DNA of 64,000 nt from Lucinisca nassula (GCA_963580285.1 CAUZLF010000738.1:372001-436000), one strand, 5' to 3'. Positions 1 through 11,882 are shown, numbered from the stretch's first letter. Translations and numbers: made by a program. Notes: generated by a model not told the origin, from the sequence alone.

Positions 1-1145
1 TGAGGATGAACGTAATTGACAGATGGTGATATCCTCCCAAGTGGTGGTCTCACCATCGGGATGCATCGACTGACTTCCTGTAGCACCTAAAATAAAACTA
101 TCAAGGTCATTTAACTTTACCTAATTTTCGGAGGTCAACTCCCGTCCAACTGGTTGGAGTTTGAGCGGATCACTTACAATCCCCTGCGACTCTTTGATAT
201 TATCGGCCACTCTGGCCTCGGGCTCCCGATTTGAAGGATTGGGCACCCAGCATCCTTCCTCAAGGTTGTGATTTCCAGGTAACTTCTGTACCATGCATCC
301 CTCAATACTGCATGAATTCTTCTTTCCAGTAATTGTCTGAACAATGTACCCCTTTTTAACTTCACTACAATCCGCGTTTCCAGTATCCTTCGGTACCAAG
401 TACCCCTCTTTAATGTTACTTGAATCCGTGTTCATAGTATCTTTCGGTACCAAGTACCCTTCTTTAACCTGAAAAGCATCCGCGTTTTCAGTATCCTTCG
501 GTACCAAGTACCCCCTCTTTAATGTTACTTGAATCCATGTTCAAAGTATCTTTCGGTATCAAGTACCCTTAAATCTGAAAAGCATCCGCGTTATCAGTAT
601 CATTCTGTACCAAGTACCCCTCTTTAATGTTGCTTGAATCTGTGTTCACAGTATCTCTCGTTTTTAAAGACTCTTCTAAATCCAAACTGTTGAGTGACAG
701 GCTGCTGAAGGTTTCTTCATACTTCAAATCCAGCCAATCTTCGTATTCCTTAGAGGTACTTAGAGCTTTCTCTTTCGGGGTAGATGTACCAAATTTCTGA
801 CAGTAAACCCCATCAATCCAATCTCCGTAATTCTTCAGCGTCTCAGATTCTGTATCGGACTGTGCATCGTCCTGTTCACTGGTGTCAGGTTCTGAAAAAT
901 GGCCTTTGTTATCTTGAAGGGCCGGGCCTAGGCCTCTGGATCCGACCCACCGTCGTTTAAATCATCTTCATTCACCCGGTTAACATTGAATGATTCCTTC
1001 TTCTTATTAGGGCAATCTCTTTTAAAGTGACCCTCTTCATTACAGCCAAAACAGCGTGACGGAGATGAAGATCTCCCAGTGGCTGTATCACTCCTTGTAG
1101 GCGAGGCAGGCAGTTTGGTCTGGAACTTGGACTCACCAGCCTTAA
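1..1145 (-). pseudogene. Ty3/gypsy gag end, repeat linker and start of pol, left duplicate
   Basis: On the minus strand this carries the nucleocapsid and linker of a Ty3/gypsy-like polyprotein. A C-x2-C-x4-H-x4-C zinc knuckle (1012-1053; CFGCNEEGHFKRDC) would bind nucleic acid. It is followed by an acidic linker, an 18-aa repeat tract, and at 1-112 the segment just before the protease. An in-frame TAG lies shortly after the knuckle (near 925-930) and the linker continues in another frame, so either a gag-pol frameshift or decay is present. The block matches 25089-25200 plus 30992-32026 nearly base for base, but lacks the copy C insertion, so the C target is still empty here at 101-112. Small indels show it is non-functional. 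It ends at 1145, where copy A begins. Confidence 0.8.
290..660 (-). repeat. 18-aa (54-bp) tandem repeat in the gypsy linker, left duplicate
   Basis: Minus-strand translation repeats the pattern EGYLVPKDTxNxDxxxxK about five to six times, alternating two versions (NADAF-type and NTDSS-type). Units lose similarity toward low coordinates (KKGYIVQ, EGCMVQK, EGCWVPN). The tract lies between zinc knuckle and protease. Its function is unknown; the regular spacing suggests growth by slippage or unequal exchange. Confidence 0.75.
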
Positions 1146-1252
1146 CCCCCAGGTATTAGACTTCCTGCCTTGCCGTGGCCCTGGGGGCTCAATTCCCACT
1201 GGGCACATTGCCGCTGTGGTCTCTGTGCCCACTGGGAAGAGCTAAAGGAAGT
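1146..1252 (+). ncRNA. HDV-like self-cleaving ribozyme, 5' end of copy A
   Basis: Numbering from the first C of the element: P1 pairs nt 1-7 with 36-42 (CCCCCAG/CTGGGGG). P2 pairs 15-21 with 101-107 (ACTTCCT/AGGAAGT). P3 pairs 22-24 with 32-34 (GCC/GGC) around a 7-nt L3. P4 pairs 48-62 with 79-93 with one C-C mismatch. J4/2 is GAGCTAA, placing the candidate catalytic C at nt 97 (1242). Strand order and lengths match the nested double pseudoknot of HDV-like ribozymes, and cleavage would release the exact 5' end. Caveats: nt 1 is C, not the usual G, and P1.1 looks weak (one G-C pair). Inferred by hand folding only. Confidence 0.8.
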
Positions 1253-1695
1253 ACCACCCGTTTGCCGTGGGTGGCGTCCTGTAAGCCGGAAGAAGGGATC
1301 CTGGAGGTTGAGGGTTACCTGGGGTGGCAGTGCTTCAGGTACCCAACACGCCTCTTTGGTCTGGCTTTTCGGTGTAGACGGGTGGCCGTGCGGTCCGGCA
1401 CGGTCAATCGGCTGGTCGCGCCGAGCCCTAGAGATACCGCTTTGCTTTCTCTTCAACTCTTTTTGTATCTTTCCTGATACCAACCATATGCCCATTTACC
1501 TTACCCTTTTCTGTCTTTTTATCTCTAGAAGGCGGTGGCTAAACGGATCAATCGTGTAGGCATTTTGTTTATGCGAGTATATCTCACGTGTATCTCTAAC
1601 ACCTGCGAGTTGGATAACCACTCCATTATGGTGTTCCCTTGTAGGGCTCCACGGAGGGCGGAGAGCACTTGGGATGAAACTAGAAATTTTTCCTT

Positions 1696-3057
1696 ATGCC
1701 TCATGGAAAAAAACATAACCGCAACGCAGCTAAACGTAAAAAAGACGAGGATTCATCCGGAACGGATGAACCCAGTCAACAGTCAAGTCAGCAGTCTCAG
1801 CATTCTACTCAACAGTCTAGTCAGCAGTCTGCAGCACCAAAGTCAACCAATTTTCCACGTTTCTTGGTAATGACCTCCAGTGACGATGCACGCACTGTGT
1901 CCAGTTTATCACCATTCGTGATAGAAAAAAGCATAGTGTCCATTGCCGGACATCCCAAAAGCATAAAAAAGCTTAAGTCAGGTGACCTTTTATTAGAAGT
2001 CGAGAGAGAGCAGCAGGTGAAAAGCCTGCTTGGTACCACAAAGCTCTTCGATCTCAAGGTTTCTCTGCACAACACTCTTAATTCATGTAAAGGTGTCATC
2101 CGCAGCCCAGAGCTGCGTCCATGTACTGATGCAGAGATCATTGACAACTTGAGATCTGAGGGCGTCATTGGCGTACGTAACATCCAAGTTCGTAGAGGTG
2201 GTGTATTGAAGCCAACAGGTACTTACGTGTTGACTTTCAATACACCAGTTCTGCCCAAGAAAATCAAAGTAGCTTACCTTTCAGTTAACGTAGAGGTGTA
2301 TATACCAAACCTTCTCAGATGTTACTCGTGTCAGGTTTTTGGCCACCACGAAAGCAGATGTCAGAAGAAGCAACTCTGTCCAAATTGTGGTGAAGAAAAG
2401 CATGTCGATAACCATCAAAACTGTAAGAATGAGGCCAAATGCGTCAATTGTGGTGGCAAGCATGCTGTTTTCTCTCGAGATTGTCCGGCATGGAAAAAAG
2501 AAAAAGAAATACTTACTGTCAAATACCAAAGGGGGTTAACATTCCCAGAAGCACGGAAAATTGTTGACGAGCGATACACAACACCAACGACCAGTTACGC
2601 CAGCATCACAAAGGGTGCTGGTGTACAAGTTTCTACCTCCGCAACGCAGACTGTTGAATCATGCATAGCTGAACTGAAAAAATCTGGTGCATGGAGTAAA
2701 TCCACTCCAGCACCACAAAGTTCAACCAAATTATCAAATGGCGCAATCCAGGTTGCTTCGGATCGGTCGACAGCGACCGTACCGAAGCCAGCGCCACATG
2801 CAAAAGAGAAACTCGACTCGGGTCGAACTAATAAAGGATCGGAAGATCCGAAAAAAACAATTGTCTCAAAAACAGACAGACAACGTAAAATGGAAAGAGA
2901 CAATATAAGATTCCAGAACAGATTCGGATCTTTGAGTGACAGTGATATGGAGTTCGCTGAAACTCCATCATCACCAAGTGGCAATAACAGATCGAGGTCA
3001 GCAACACCACGAGCTGGTGGTAGCAGATCTATATCACCAATTGCAGCTCCAATATAG
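1696..3057 (+). CDS. ORF1 nucleic-acid-binding protein, copy A
   Basis: Open frame of 453 aa. A basic N-terminus and a Q/S-rich stretch are followed by a conserved region resembling an RNA-recognition fold, then three adjacent zinc knuckles: CYSCQVFGHHESRC (canonical C-x2-C-x4-H-x4-C), CPNCGEEKH...C and CVNCGGKH...C. A Ser/Arg-rich tail follows. ORF1 proteins of I-type elements coat the RNA and chaperone reverse transcription. The ATG (TTCCTTATG) follows about 550 nt of leader and is shared by the family. Relative to C and D, two codons near 2060 are missing in frame. One knuckle-adjacent residue is Leu (IPNLLRC), shared with D, where other copies have Pro. The stop lies 25 nt before the ORF2 ATG. 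Confidence 0.85.
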   Translation: MPHGKKHNRNAAKRKKDEDSSGTDEPSQQSSQQSQHSTQQSSQQSAAPKSTNFPRFLVMTSSDDARTVSSLSPFVIEKSIVSIAGHPKSIKKLKSGDLLLEVEREQQVKSLLGTTKLFDLKVSLHNTLNSCKGVIRSPELRPCTDAEIIDNLRSEGVIGVRNIQVRRGGVLKPTGTYVLTFNTPVLPKKIKVAYLSVNVEVYIPNLLRCYSCQVFGHHESRCQKKQLCPNCGEEKHVDNHQNCKNEAKCVNCGGKHAVFSRDCPAWKKEKEILTVKYQRGLTFPEARKIVDERYTTPTTSYASITKGAGVQVSTSATQTVESCIAELKKSGAWSKSTPAPQSSTKLSNGAIQVASDRSTATVPKPAPHAKEKLDSGRTNKGSEDPKKTIVSKTDRQRKMERDNIRFQNRFGSLSDSDMEFAETPSSPSGNNRSRSATPRAGGSRSISPIAAPI

Positions 3058-3082
3058 TTTCTAGTCTTAATCTCTTCAAATA

Positions 3083-6000
3083 ATGGATTTAAAACACAAA
3101 ATAATACAATGGAATTGTCGAGGTCTTAAATCAAATTATAATGAACTCTTATTACTTATTTCGTTATTAAACCCGTCGGTTTTTTGTTTGCAAGAAACTT
3201 TTTTAAAAACTGATGACAACCTTGATGTCAGGGGTTTCAATACATACAACTATATCTATTCTGATGGTAACAAACCATCTGGTGGCAGTTCAATTCTTGT
3301 TAAATCATGTTTACCACAAAGAGAGATCAAATTAAAAACAGACCTACAAGCTGTAGCAGTATCGGTTTCTCTGGATAAAGAAACTACAATATGCTCTTTA
3401 TATATTCCACCCTCATTTTCTTTAAAGCCCGAACATCTTGACTCATTGCTGAGTCAGCTTCCATCCCCATATCTTTTAGTTGGCGACTTCAATGGTCACA
3501 ATATTCTATGGGGCTGTAAAGATATCAATAACAGAGGAGCACTTGTTGAAGATTTTATTGCAAAGAGCGATCTTTGCTTGATGAATGATAAATCTTATAC
3601 TTACCTTCACCCAGCGAAAGGTCATTTGTCTTCTTTGGATCTCTCTTTGTGTCACCCATCTCTCTTCTTGGACTATGACTGGTCTGTTCATGATGATCAG
3701 TGCGGAAGTGATCACTTCCCTGTTATAATTGAGAGCGTAAACGAACAAGATGAGGACTGTAGCCAGAAATGGAAAATGAATAAAGCCGACTGGGAATTAT
3801 TCCGTAATTTATGTGAAGAAGAGTTATCAGTTGGTCACTTAAATGAATCATCTGACATTGTTTCTGATTTCACAGATAAACTAATTAATATATCAGAACA
3901 ATGCATTCCAAAGACCTCCACAAATACTAAGAAAAGCAAGCCTTGGTTTAATAATGACTGTAAAGAAGCTATTCAAAAGCGCAAACAGGCTCTAAATAAG
4001 TTCTGCAAAAGTCCCACTTCAGAAAAGCTCAACGACGTTAAAGTTTTTAGAGCTAAAGCTCGGCGAACAATCCGAGCTTCCAAACGAAAGTCATGGAGAG
4101 AATATGTCTCCAAATTGAACTACAAAACCCCCATTAAAAAGGTTTGGGATATGGTACGAAAAATTTCAGGAAAAACAAAGTCCTCTAGTTTTACACATTT
4201 AAATACTGGCTTCAACTAAAAAAGATATTTCAGATACTCTTGGTCACACATTCTTGAGAAATTCATCATCGCGTAATTATTCTGACACTTTTAGAAATTT
4301 CAAAAAGGACCAAGAGAAAAGAAATCTTAACTTCAAATCCCTTAATCACGAAGAATACAACACACCTTTTAACTTATCCGAACTCGTTGAAGCCATTGAA
4401 AAATCACATGATACGGCAACCGGCCCCGATGAAATTCATTATCAGATGCTTAAGCATCTGCCAAAAAGTTCTCTTACAACACTTTTAGATATCTTTAATA
4501 ATATTTGGGAAACGGGGGTCTGTCCTGAGAGCTGGCGTGTAGCTACAGTTGTACCAATTCCAAAACCAGGGAAAGATCATGCAGAACCTACAAATTATCG
4601 TCCGATAGCTTTGACAAGTTGTTTGTGTAAAACATTGGAGAGAATGATAAACAAGAGATTAGTCTGGTACTTAGAGTCCAACAACCTCATTTCAGAATAT
4701 CAATCGGGTTTTCGTTCGGAACGTAGTACCAATGACAATTTAATAAGACTAGAAACATTTATACGAGATGCTTTTATTAACAAAGAACACGTAGTGGCTG
4801 TCTTTTTCGACTTGGAGAAAGCATATGATACAACATGGCGTTATGGAATATTGAAAGATCTACATAACATTGGCTTAAGAGGAAAACTTCCCAGTTTTAT
4901 TGAAAGCTTTTTAGGGGAGCGCATGTTTCAGGTGCGTGTGGGGTCTACCCTGTCAGATTTCTATGATCAAGAACAGGGTGTCCCACAGGGTAGTATTCTT
5001 TCAACTACGCTATTTAACATCAAAATAAACAATATTGTACAATGTTTGGACGACAAAACTGATTGTTCATTGTATGTTGATGATTTTTGTATATGTTACC
5101 GTTCAAAAAATATGAAAACAATTGAAAGAAAGTTACAACAAAATTTAAAAAGGATAGAAGAATGGACTGATAAAAATGGTTTCAAGTTCTCCAAGTCGAA
5201 AACGCAGTGTGTTCATTTTTGTAAACTACGGAAGAAACACGAACATCCTTCCCTGTTTTTATACGGATCACAAATTCCTGTTGTTGAAGAAGCCAAATTT
5301 CTTGGGGTCATATTTGATCAAAAGTTATCTTTTATTCCACATATTAAATATCTTAAAGCGAAATGCTTAAAAGCTTTGCATCTTTTGAAAGTTTTAGCTC
5401 ATACAAGTTGGGGAGCAGATCGGTATACTTTATTACATCTTTACCGGTCTTTAATAAGATCTAAATTAGATTATGGGTCTGTTATTTATGGTTCTGCCAG
5501 AAAGTCCTATTTAAAATCCTTGGATACTATCCATCACCAAGGCCTTCGTCTGGCCATGGGAGCCTTTCGTACTTCTCCCGTATTAAGCCTTTATGTAGAA
5601 GCAGGTGAACCATCTTTAACCTCGCGCAGAGAGAAACTTTCTCTTCAGTATGCTATCAGACTTGCTGCAAATCCATCTAACCCGGCATCCAAAATTTCAT
5701 TTCCACCTCAATTTGTAGATAAGTTTGAAACAAAACCCACAGCAATCAAACCTTTTGGATTACGTATTTTACCACTGCTGGAAAATTCAGGTATCGACCT
5801 TAAAAATATTCAAAAACATGAAACCGCCGAAGTTCCATCTTGGTGTATTAAACAACCTTCTATTCTGTTCGACTTACATGATGGAAAAAAATCCGAATCA
5901 AATCCAATACTTCTCAAACAAAACTTTCAGGTACTGCAGTCACGTTACAATGATTACCAGCAAGTCTATACTGATGGTTCCAAAGAAGGAGATAAAGTTG

Positions 6001-6755
6001 GTTGTGCGTATGTTTCTAAAGATACGCACAAAACCATGCGCCTTCCAGATGGTTCATCTATTTTTACAGCTGAAGCCAAAGCAATAAACCTAGCTTTAGA
6101 TTTTATCAGTTCTTCAACAATTCAAAAAGCAATTATATTTTCTGATTCACTTTCTGTGCTTAAGGCTTTAGACCATTCATCATCTAAAAATCCTCAAATT
6201 CAAAAATTGATCGAAAAACATCATGAAATTTCTAAAACACACCAAATCTTGTTTTGTTGGCTTCCGAGCCATATTGGCATTGTCGGCAATGAATATGCTG
6301 ACAAGAAAGCAAAGGAATCGCTCAATCTTGATCCATCTGTTTTTAAAATTCCTTTTCATAATTTTAAACCATTTATCAACCGATACATCTTGTCGGAATG
6401 GCAAGGCGAATGGGACCGTGCAATAAATAACAAACTCCATGCCATTAAACCTGTCGTTAGTACAAAATGCTCTCCTCCACAGTTTTCCAGAAAAGAGGAC
6501 GTAGTATTAACACGACTGCGCATCGGCCATACTAGAGTTACTCATTCTTATATTTTTAATGGTGATGATCAGCCTTCTTGTGTAGGTTGTGATCAGCCAT
6601 TCACTGTGAAACATATCTTAATTGACTGTGTTGACTTTTCACCCTCACGTATTTTATATTTCAAAGCTGACACTTTGCAACAACTGTTTCGAGATGTACC
6701 TGTTGATAATATTATTTTATTCTTAAAAGAAATTGGACTTTTTCATAAGATTTAA
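3083..6755 (+). pseudogene. ORF2 endonuclease-RT-RNase H, copy A, frameshifted
   Basis: Encodes the replication polyprotein in two frames. The first 378 codons (to 4219) hold the APE-type endonuclease (WNCRG, QETF, GDFNGHN, SDHFP). After a 14-nt deletion near 4206 the frame shifts, and the remainder (4254-6755) holds RT (FFDLEKAYD, GVPQGS, YVDD), RNase H (YTDGS, FTAEA, FSDS, GNEYAD) and a C-terminal C-x2-C-x7-H-x4-C motif. The RT and RNase H residues look normal; the frameshift alone inactivates the protein. The identical deletion in D shows it predates the duplication or was copied with it. Confidence 0.9.
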
Positions 6756-6903
6756 CTGTTTCAGATTTTTATACATTATCATTCTGACTTTTTACTTTTA
6801 ATATCATCATAATTATTCATGCCGTTTAACCATCAACCGTTTGACGCTTATGACCCACAGGGAGGGTTGACGCGTCGTTAAACACGAGGTCATCATCATC
6901 ATC

Positions 6904-7863
6904 ATCCGCAGCCCAGAGCTGCGTCCATGTACTGATGCAGAGATCATTGACAACTTGAGATCTGAGGGCGTCATTGGCGTACGTAACATCCAAGTTCGTA
7001 GAGGTGGTGTATTGAAGCCAACAGGTACTTACGTGTTGACTTTCAATACACCAGTTCTGCCCAAGAAAATCAAAGTAGCTTACCTTTCAGTTAACGTAGA
7101 GGTGTATATACCAAACCCTCTCAGATGTTACTCGTGTCAGGTTTTTGGCCACCACGAAAGCAGATGTCAGAAGAAGCAACTCTGTCCAAATTGTGGTGAA
7201 GAAAAGCATGTCGATAACCATCAAAACTGTAAGAATGAGGCCAAATGCGTCAATTGTGGTAGCAAGCATGCTGTTTTCTCTCGAGATTGTCCGGCATGGA
7301 AAAAAGAAAAAGAAATACTTACTGTCAAATACCAAAGGGGGTTAACATTCCCAGAAGCACGGAAAATTGTTGACGAGCGATACACAACACCAACGACCAG
7401 TTACGCCAGCATCACAAAGGGTGCTGGTGTACAAGTTTCTACCTCCGCAACGCAGACTGTTGAATCATGCATGGCTGAACTGAAAAAATCTGGTGCATGG
7501 AGTAAATCCACTCCAGCACCACAAAGTTCAACCAAATTATCAAATTGCGTAATCCAGGTTGCTTCGGATCGGTCGACAGCGACCGTACCGAAGCCAGCGC
7601 CACATGCAAAAGAGAAACTCGACTCGGGTCGAACTAATAAAGGATCGGAAGATCCGAAAAAAACAATTGTCTCAAAAACAGACAGACAACGTAAAATGGA
7701 AAGAGACAATATAAGATTCCAGAACAGATTCGGATCTTTGAGTGACAGTGATATGGAGTTCGCTGAAACTCCATCATCACCAAGTGGCAATAACAGATCG
7801 AGGTCAGCAACACCACGAGCTGGTGGTAGCAGATCTATATCACCAATTGCAGCTCCAATATAG
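6904..7863 (+). pseudogene. ORF1 C-terminal part, copy B
   Basis: The frame is open from the junction to the normal stop (about 320 codons; the first internal Met is at 6955). It retains all three zinc knuckles and the Ser/Arg-rich tail but lacks the N-terminal 130 or so residues, including the Q/S-rich stretch. No family start codon or leader precedes it, so it is a fragment. Substitutions include GSKH for GGKH in the third knuckle (the ligands are retained) and CVIQV for GAIQV. Confidence 0.8.
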
Positions 7864-7888
7864 TTTCTAGTCTTAATCTCTTCAAATA

Positions 7889-10800
7889 ATGGATTTAAAA
7901 CACAAAATAATACAATGGAATTGTCGAGGTCTTAAATCAAATTATAATGAACTCTTATTACTTATTTCGTTATTAAACCCGTCGGGTTTTTGTTTGCAAG
8001 AAACTTTTTTAAAAACTGATGACAACCTTGATGTCAGGGGTTCCAATACATACAACTATATCTATTCTGATGGTAACAAACCATCTGGTGGCAGTTCAAT
8101 TCTTGTTAAATCATGTTTACCACAAAGAGAGATCAAATTAAAAACAGACCTACAAGCTGTAGCAGTATCGGTTTCTCTGGATAAAGAAACTACAATATGC
8201 TCTTTATATATTCCACCCTCATTTTCTTTAAAGCCCGAACATCTTGACTCATTGCTGAGTCAGCTTCCATCCCCATATCTTTTAGTTGGCGACTTCAATG
8301 GTCACAATATTCTATGGGGCTGTAAAGATATCAATAACAGAGGAGCACTTGTTGAAGATTTTATTGCAAAGAGCGATCTTTGCTTGATGAATGATAAATC
8401 TTATACTTACCTTCACCCAGCGACAGGTCATTTGTCTTCTTTGGATCTCTCTTTGTGTCACCCATCTCTCTTCTTGGACTATGACTGGTCTGTTCATGAT
8501 GATCAGTGCGGAAGTGATCACTTCCCTGTTATAATTGAGAGCGTAAACGAACAAGATGAGGACTGTAGCCAGAAATGGAAAATGAATAAAGCCGACTGGG
8601 AATTATTCCGTAATTTATGTGAAGAAGAGTTATCAGTTGGTCACTTAAATGAATCATCTGACATTGTTTCTGATTTCACAGATAAACTAATTAATATATC
8701 AGAACAATGCATTCCAAAGACCTCCACAAATACTAAGAAAAGCAAAGTAGAAGTAAAACAAAGATCAGGAATTGATACAATTAACTTACTCCACCCATAA
8801 AAGACACCAAAGGGAAAGAAATACAAACATTAAGCGACCAGACCATAATGGAAACCTAAACAAAAGAAGGCCATAAGGACAGTTACTTTCCCACAAAATG
8901 GCCATATGGCCATCCAAAATTAAAAGACACAAGTGATACACACACTAAGTAACAAACAACAACATAAATAAATCGCCACAGAAGATCCGCCTTGGAACGG
9001 TCAGTGGAAGCAAGCCTTGGTTTAATAATGACTGTAAAGAAGCTATTCAAAAGCGCAAACAGGCTCTAAATAAGTTCTGCAAAAGTCCCACTTCAGAAAA
9101 GCTCAACGACGTTAAAGTTTTTAGAGCTAAAGCTCGGCGAACAATCCGAACTTCCAAACGAAAGTCATGGAGAGAATATGTCTCCAAATTGAACTACAAA
9201 ACCCCCATTAAAAAGGTTTGGGATATGGTACGAAAAATTTCAGGAAAAACAAAGTCCTCTAGTTTTACACATTTAAATACTGGTTTTGACACAAAAGCTT
9301 CAACTAAAAAAGATATTTCAGATACTCTTGGTCACACATTCTTGAGAAATTCATCATCGCGTAATTATTCTGACACTTTGAGAAATTTCAAAAAGGACCA
9401 AGAGAAAAGAAATCTTAACTTCAAATCCCTTAATCACGAAGAATACAACACACCTTTTAACTTATCCGAACTCGTTGAAGCCATTGAAAAATCACATGAT
9501 ACGGCAACCGGCCCCGATGAAATTCATTATCAGATGCTTAAGCATCTGCCAAAAAGTTCTCTTACAACACTTTTAGATATCTTTAATAATATTTGGGAAA
9601 CGGGGGTCTGTCCTGAGAGCTGGCGTGTAGCTACAGTTGTACCAATTCCAAAACCAGGGAAAGATCATGCAGAACCTACAAATTATCGTCCGATAGCTTT
9701 GACAAGTTGTTTGTGTAAAACATTGGAGAGAATGATAAACAAGAGATTAGTCTGGTACTTAGAGTCCAACAACCTCATTTCAGAATATCAATCGGGTTTT
9801 CGTTCGGAACGTAGTACCAATGACAATTTAATAAGACTAGAAACATTTATACGAGATGCTTTTATTAACAAAGAACACGTAGTGGCTGTCTTTTTCGACT
9901 TGGAGAAAGCATTTGATACAACATGGCGTTATGGAATATTGAAAGATCTACATAACATTGGCTTAAGAGGAAAACTTCCCAGTTTTATTGAAAGCTTTTT
10001 AGGGGAGCGCATGTTTCAGGTGCGTGTGGGGTCTACCCTGTCAGATTTCTATGATCAAGAACAGGGTGTCCCACAGGGTAGTATTCTTTCAACTACGCTA
10101 TTTAACATCAAAATAAACAATATTTTACAATGTTTGGACGACAAAACTGATTGTTCATTGTATGTTGATGATTTTTGTATATGTTACCGTTCAAAAAATA
10201 TGAAAACAATTGAAAGAAAGTTGCAACAAAATTTAAAAAGGATAGAAGAATGTACTGATAAAAATGGTTTCAAGTTCTCCAAGTCGAAAACGCAGTGTGT
10301 TCATTTTTGTAAACTACGGAAGAAACACGAACATCCTTCCCTGTTTTTATACGGATCACAAATTCCTGTTGTTGAAGAAGCCAAATTTCTTGGGGTCATA
10401 TTTGATCAAAAGTTATCTTTTATTCCACATATTAAATATCTTAAAGCGAAATGCTTAAAAGCTTTGCATCTTTTGAAAGTTTTAGCTCATACAAGTTGGG
10501 GAGCAGATCGGTATACTTTATTACATCTTTACCGGTCTTTAATAAGATCTAAATTAGATTATGGGTCTGTTATTTATGGTTCTGCCAGAAAGTCCTATTT
10601 AAAATCCTTGGATACTATCCATCACCAAGGCCTTCGTCTGGCCATGGGAGCCTTTCGTACTTCTCCCGTATTAAGCCTTTATGTAGAAGCAGGTGAACCA
10701 TCTTTAACCTCGCGCAGAGAGAAACTTTCTCTTCAGTATGCTATCAGACTTGCTGCAAATCCATCTAACCCGGCATCCAAAATTTCATTTCCACCTCAAT

Positions 10801-11843
10801 TTGTAGATAAGTATGAAACAAAACCCACAGCAATCAAACCTTTTGGATTACGTATTTTACCACTGCTGGAAAATTCAGGTATCGACCTTAAAAATATTCA
10901 AAAACATGAAACCGCCGAAGTTCCATCTTGGTGTATTAAACAACCTTCTATTCTGTTCGACTTACATGATGGAAAAAAATCCGAATCAAATCCAATACTT
11001 CTCAAACAAAACTTTCAGGTACTGCAGTCACGTTACAATGATTACCAGCAAGTCTATACTGATGGTTCCAAAGAAGGAGATAAAGTTGGTTGTGCGTATG
11101 TTTCTAAAGATACGCACAAAACCATGCGCCTTCCAGATGGTTCATCTATTTTTACAGCTGAAGCCAAAGCAATAGACCTAGCTTTAGATTTTATCAGTTC
11201 TTCAACAATTCAAAAAGCAATTATATTTTCTGATTCACTTTCTGTGCTTAAGGCTTTAGACCATTCATCATCTAAAAATCCTCAAATTCAAAAATTGATC
11301 GAAAAACATCATGAAATTTCTAAAACACACCAAATCTTGTTTTGTTGGCTTCCGAGCCATATTGGCATTGTCGGCAATGAATATGCTGACAAGAAAGCAA
11401 AGGAATCGCTCAATCTTGATCCATCTGTTTTTAAAATTCCTTTTAATAATTTTAAACCATTTATCAACCGATACATCTTGTCGGAATGGCAAGGCGAATG
11501 GGACCGTGCAATAAATAACAAACTCCATGCCATTGAACCTGTCGTTAGTACAAAATGCTCTCCTCCACAGTTTTCCAGAAAAGAGGACGTAGTATTAACA
11601 CGACTGCGCATAGGTCATACTAGAGTTACTCATTCTTATATTTTTAATGGTGATGATCAACCTTCTTGTGTAGGTTGTGATCAGCCATTCACTGTGAAAC
11701 ATATCTTAATTGACTGTGTTGACTTTTCACCCTCACGTATTTTATTTTTCAAAGCTGACACTTTGCAACAACTGTTTCGAGATGTACCTGTTGATAACAT
11801 TATTTTATTCTTAAAAGAAATTGGTCTTTTTCATAAGATTTAA
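7889..11843 (+). pseudogene. ORF2 endonuclease-RT-RNase H, copy B, split by an insertion
   Basis: The endonuclease part is open from 7889 to the insertion at 8746, where 262 bp of Penelope-like 3' sequence brings an early stop (frame ends at 8800). The frame resumes after 9007 and stays open to 11843, through RT (FFDLEKAFD, GVPQGS, YVDD) and RNase H. Outside the insertion the reading frame is undamaged, so the insertion looks recent and is the inactivating event. Diagnostic changes against A include FDTT for YDTT, NILQC for NIVQC, EECTD for EEWTD and YETKP for FETKP. Confidence 0.88.
8746..9007 (-). mobile_element. 5'-truncated Penelope-like 3' end inside copy B ORF2
   Basis: The sequence is the reverse complement of the last part of the element at 60682-62645. 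It starts with that element's 3' terminus (AGTAGAAGTAAAACAAAG) and stops at CGGTCAGTGGA. The flanks suggest a short target duplication (AAGCAA). Copies A, C and D are uninterrupted at the same ORF2 position, which fixes both boundaries. It is non-coding 3' UTR. Confidence 0.85.
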
Positions 11844-11882
11844 CTGTTTCAGATTTTTATACATTATCATTCTGACTTCTTA

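Larger units (their letters stand above)
1146..6902 (+). mobile_element. I-superfamily non-LTR retrotransposon, copy A
   Basis: A full-length copy starting at the family's invariant CCCCCAGG end and finishing in a (TCA)n tail (6890-6906). The leader spans 1146-1695, then ORF1, a 25-nt spacer, ORF2 and a 3' UTR. It sits at the same gypsy site as copy D (5' flank TCACCAGCCTTAA), so the two insertions are related by duplication. The 3' flank is not the expected target duplication; the tail runs straight into copy B. ORF2 carries a 14-nt deletion near 4206, shared with D. A also lacks 6 bp in ORF1 near 2060 that C and D have. It is dead by sequence. Confidence 0.9.

Noticed and set aside
1142..1559. 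Open frames of 100-130 codons on both strands in the GC-rich leader, repeated in every copy
   Set aside because: They overlap the predicted ribozyme and leader, match no family, and recur only because the element is repeated.
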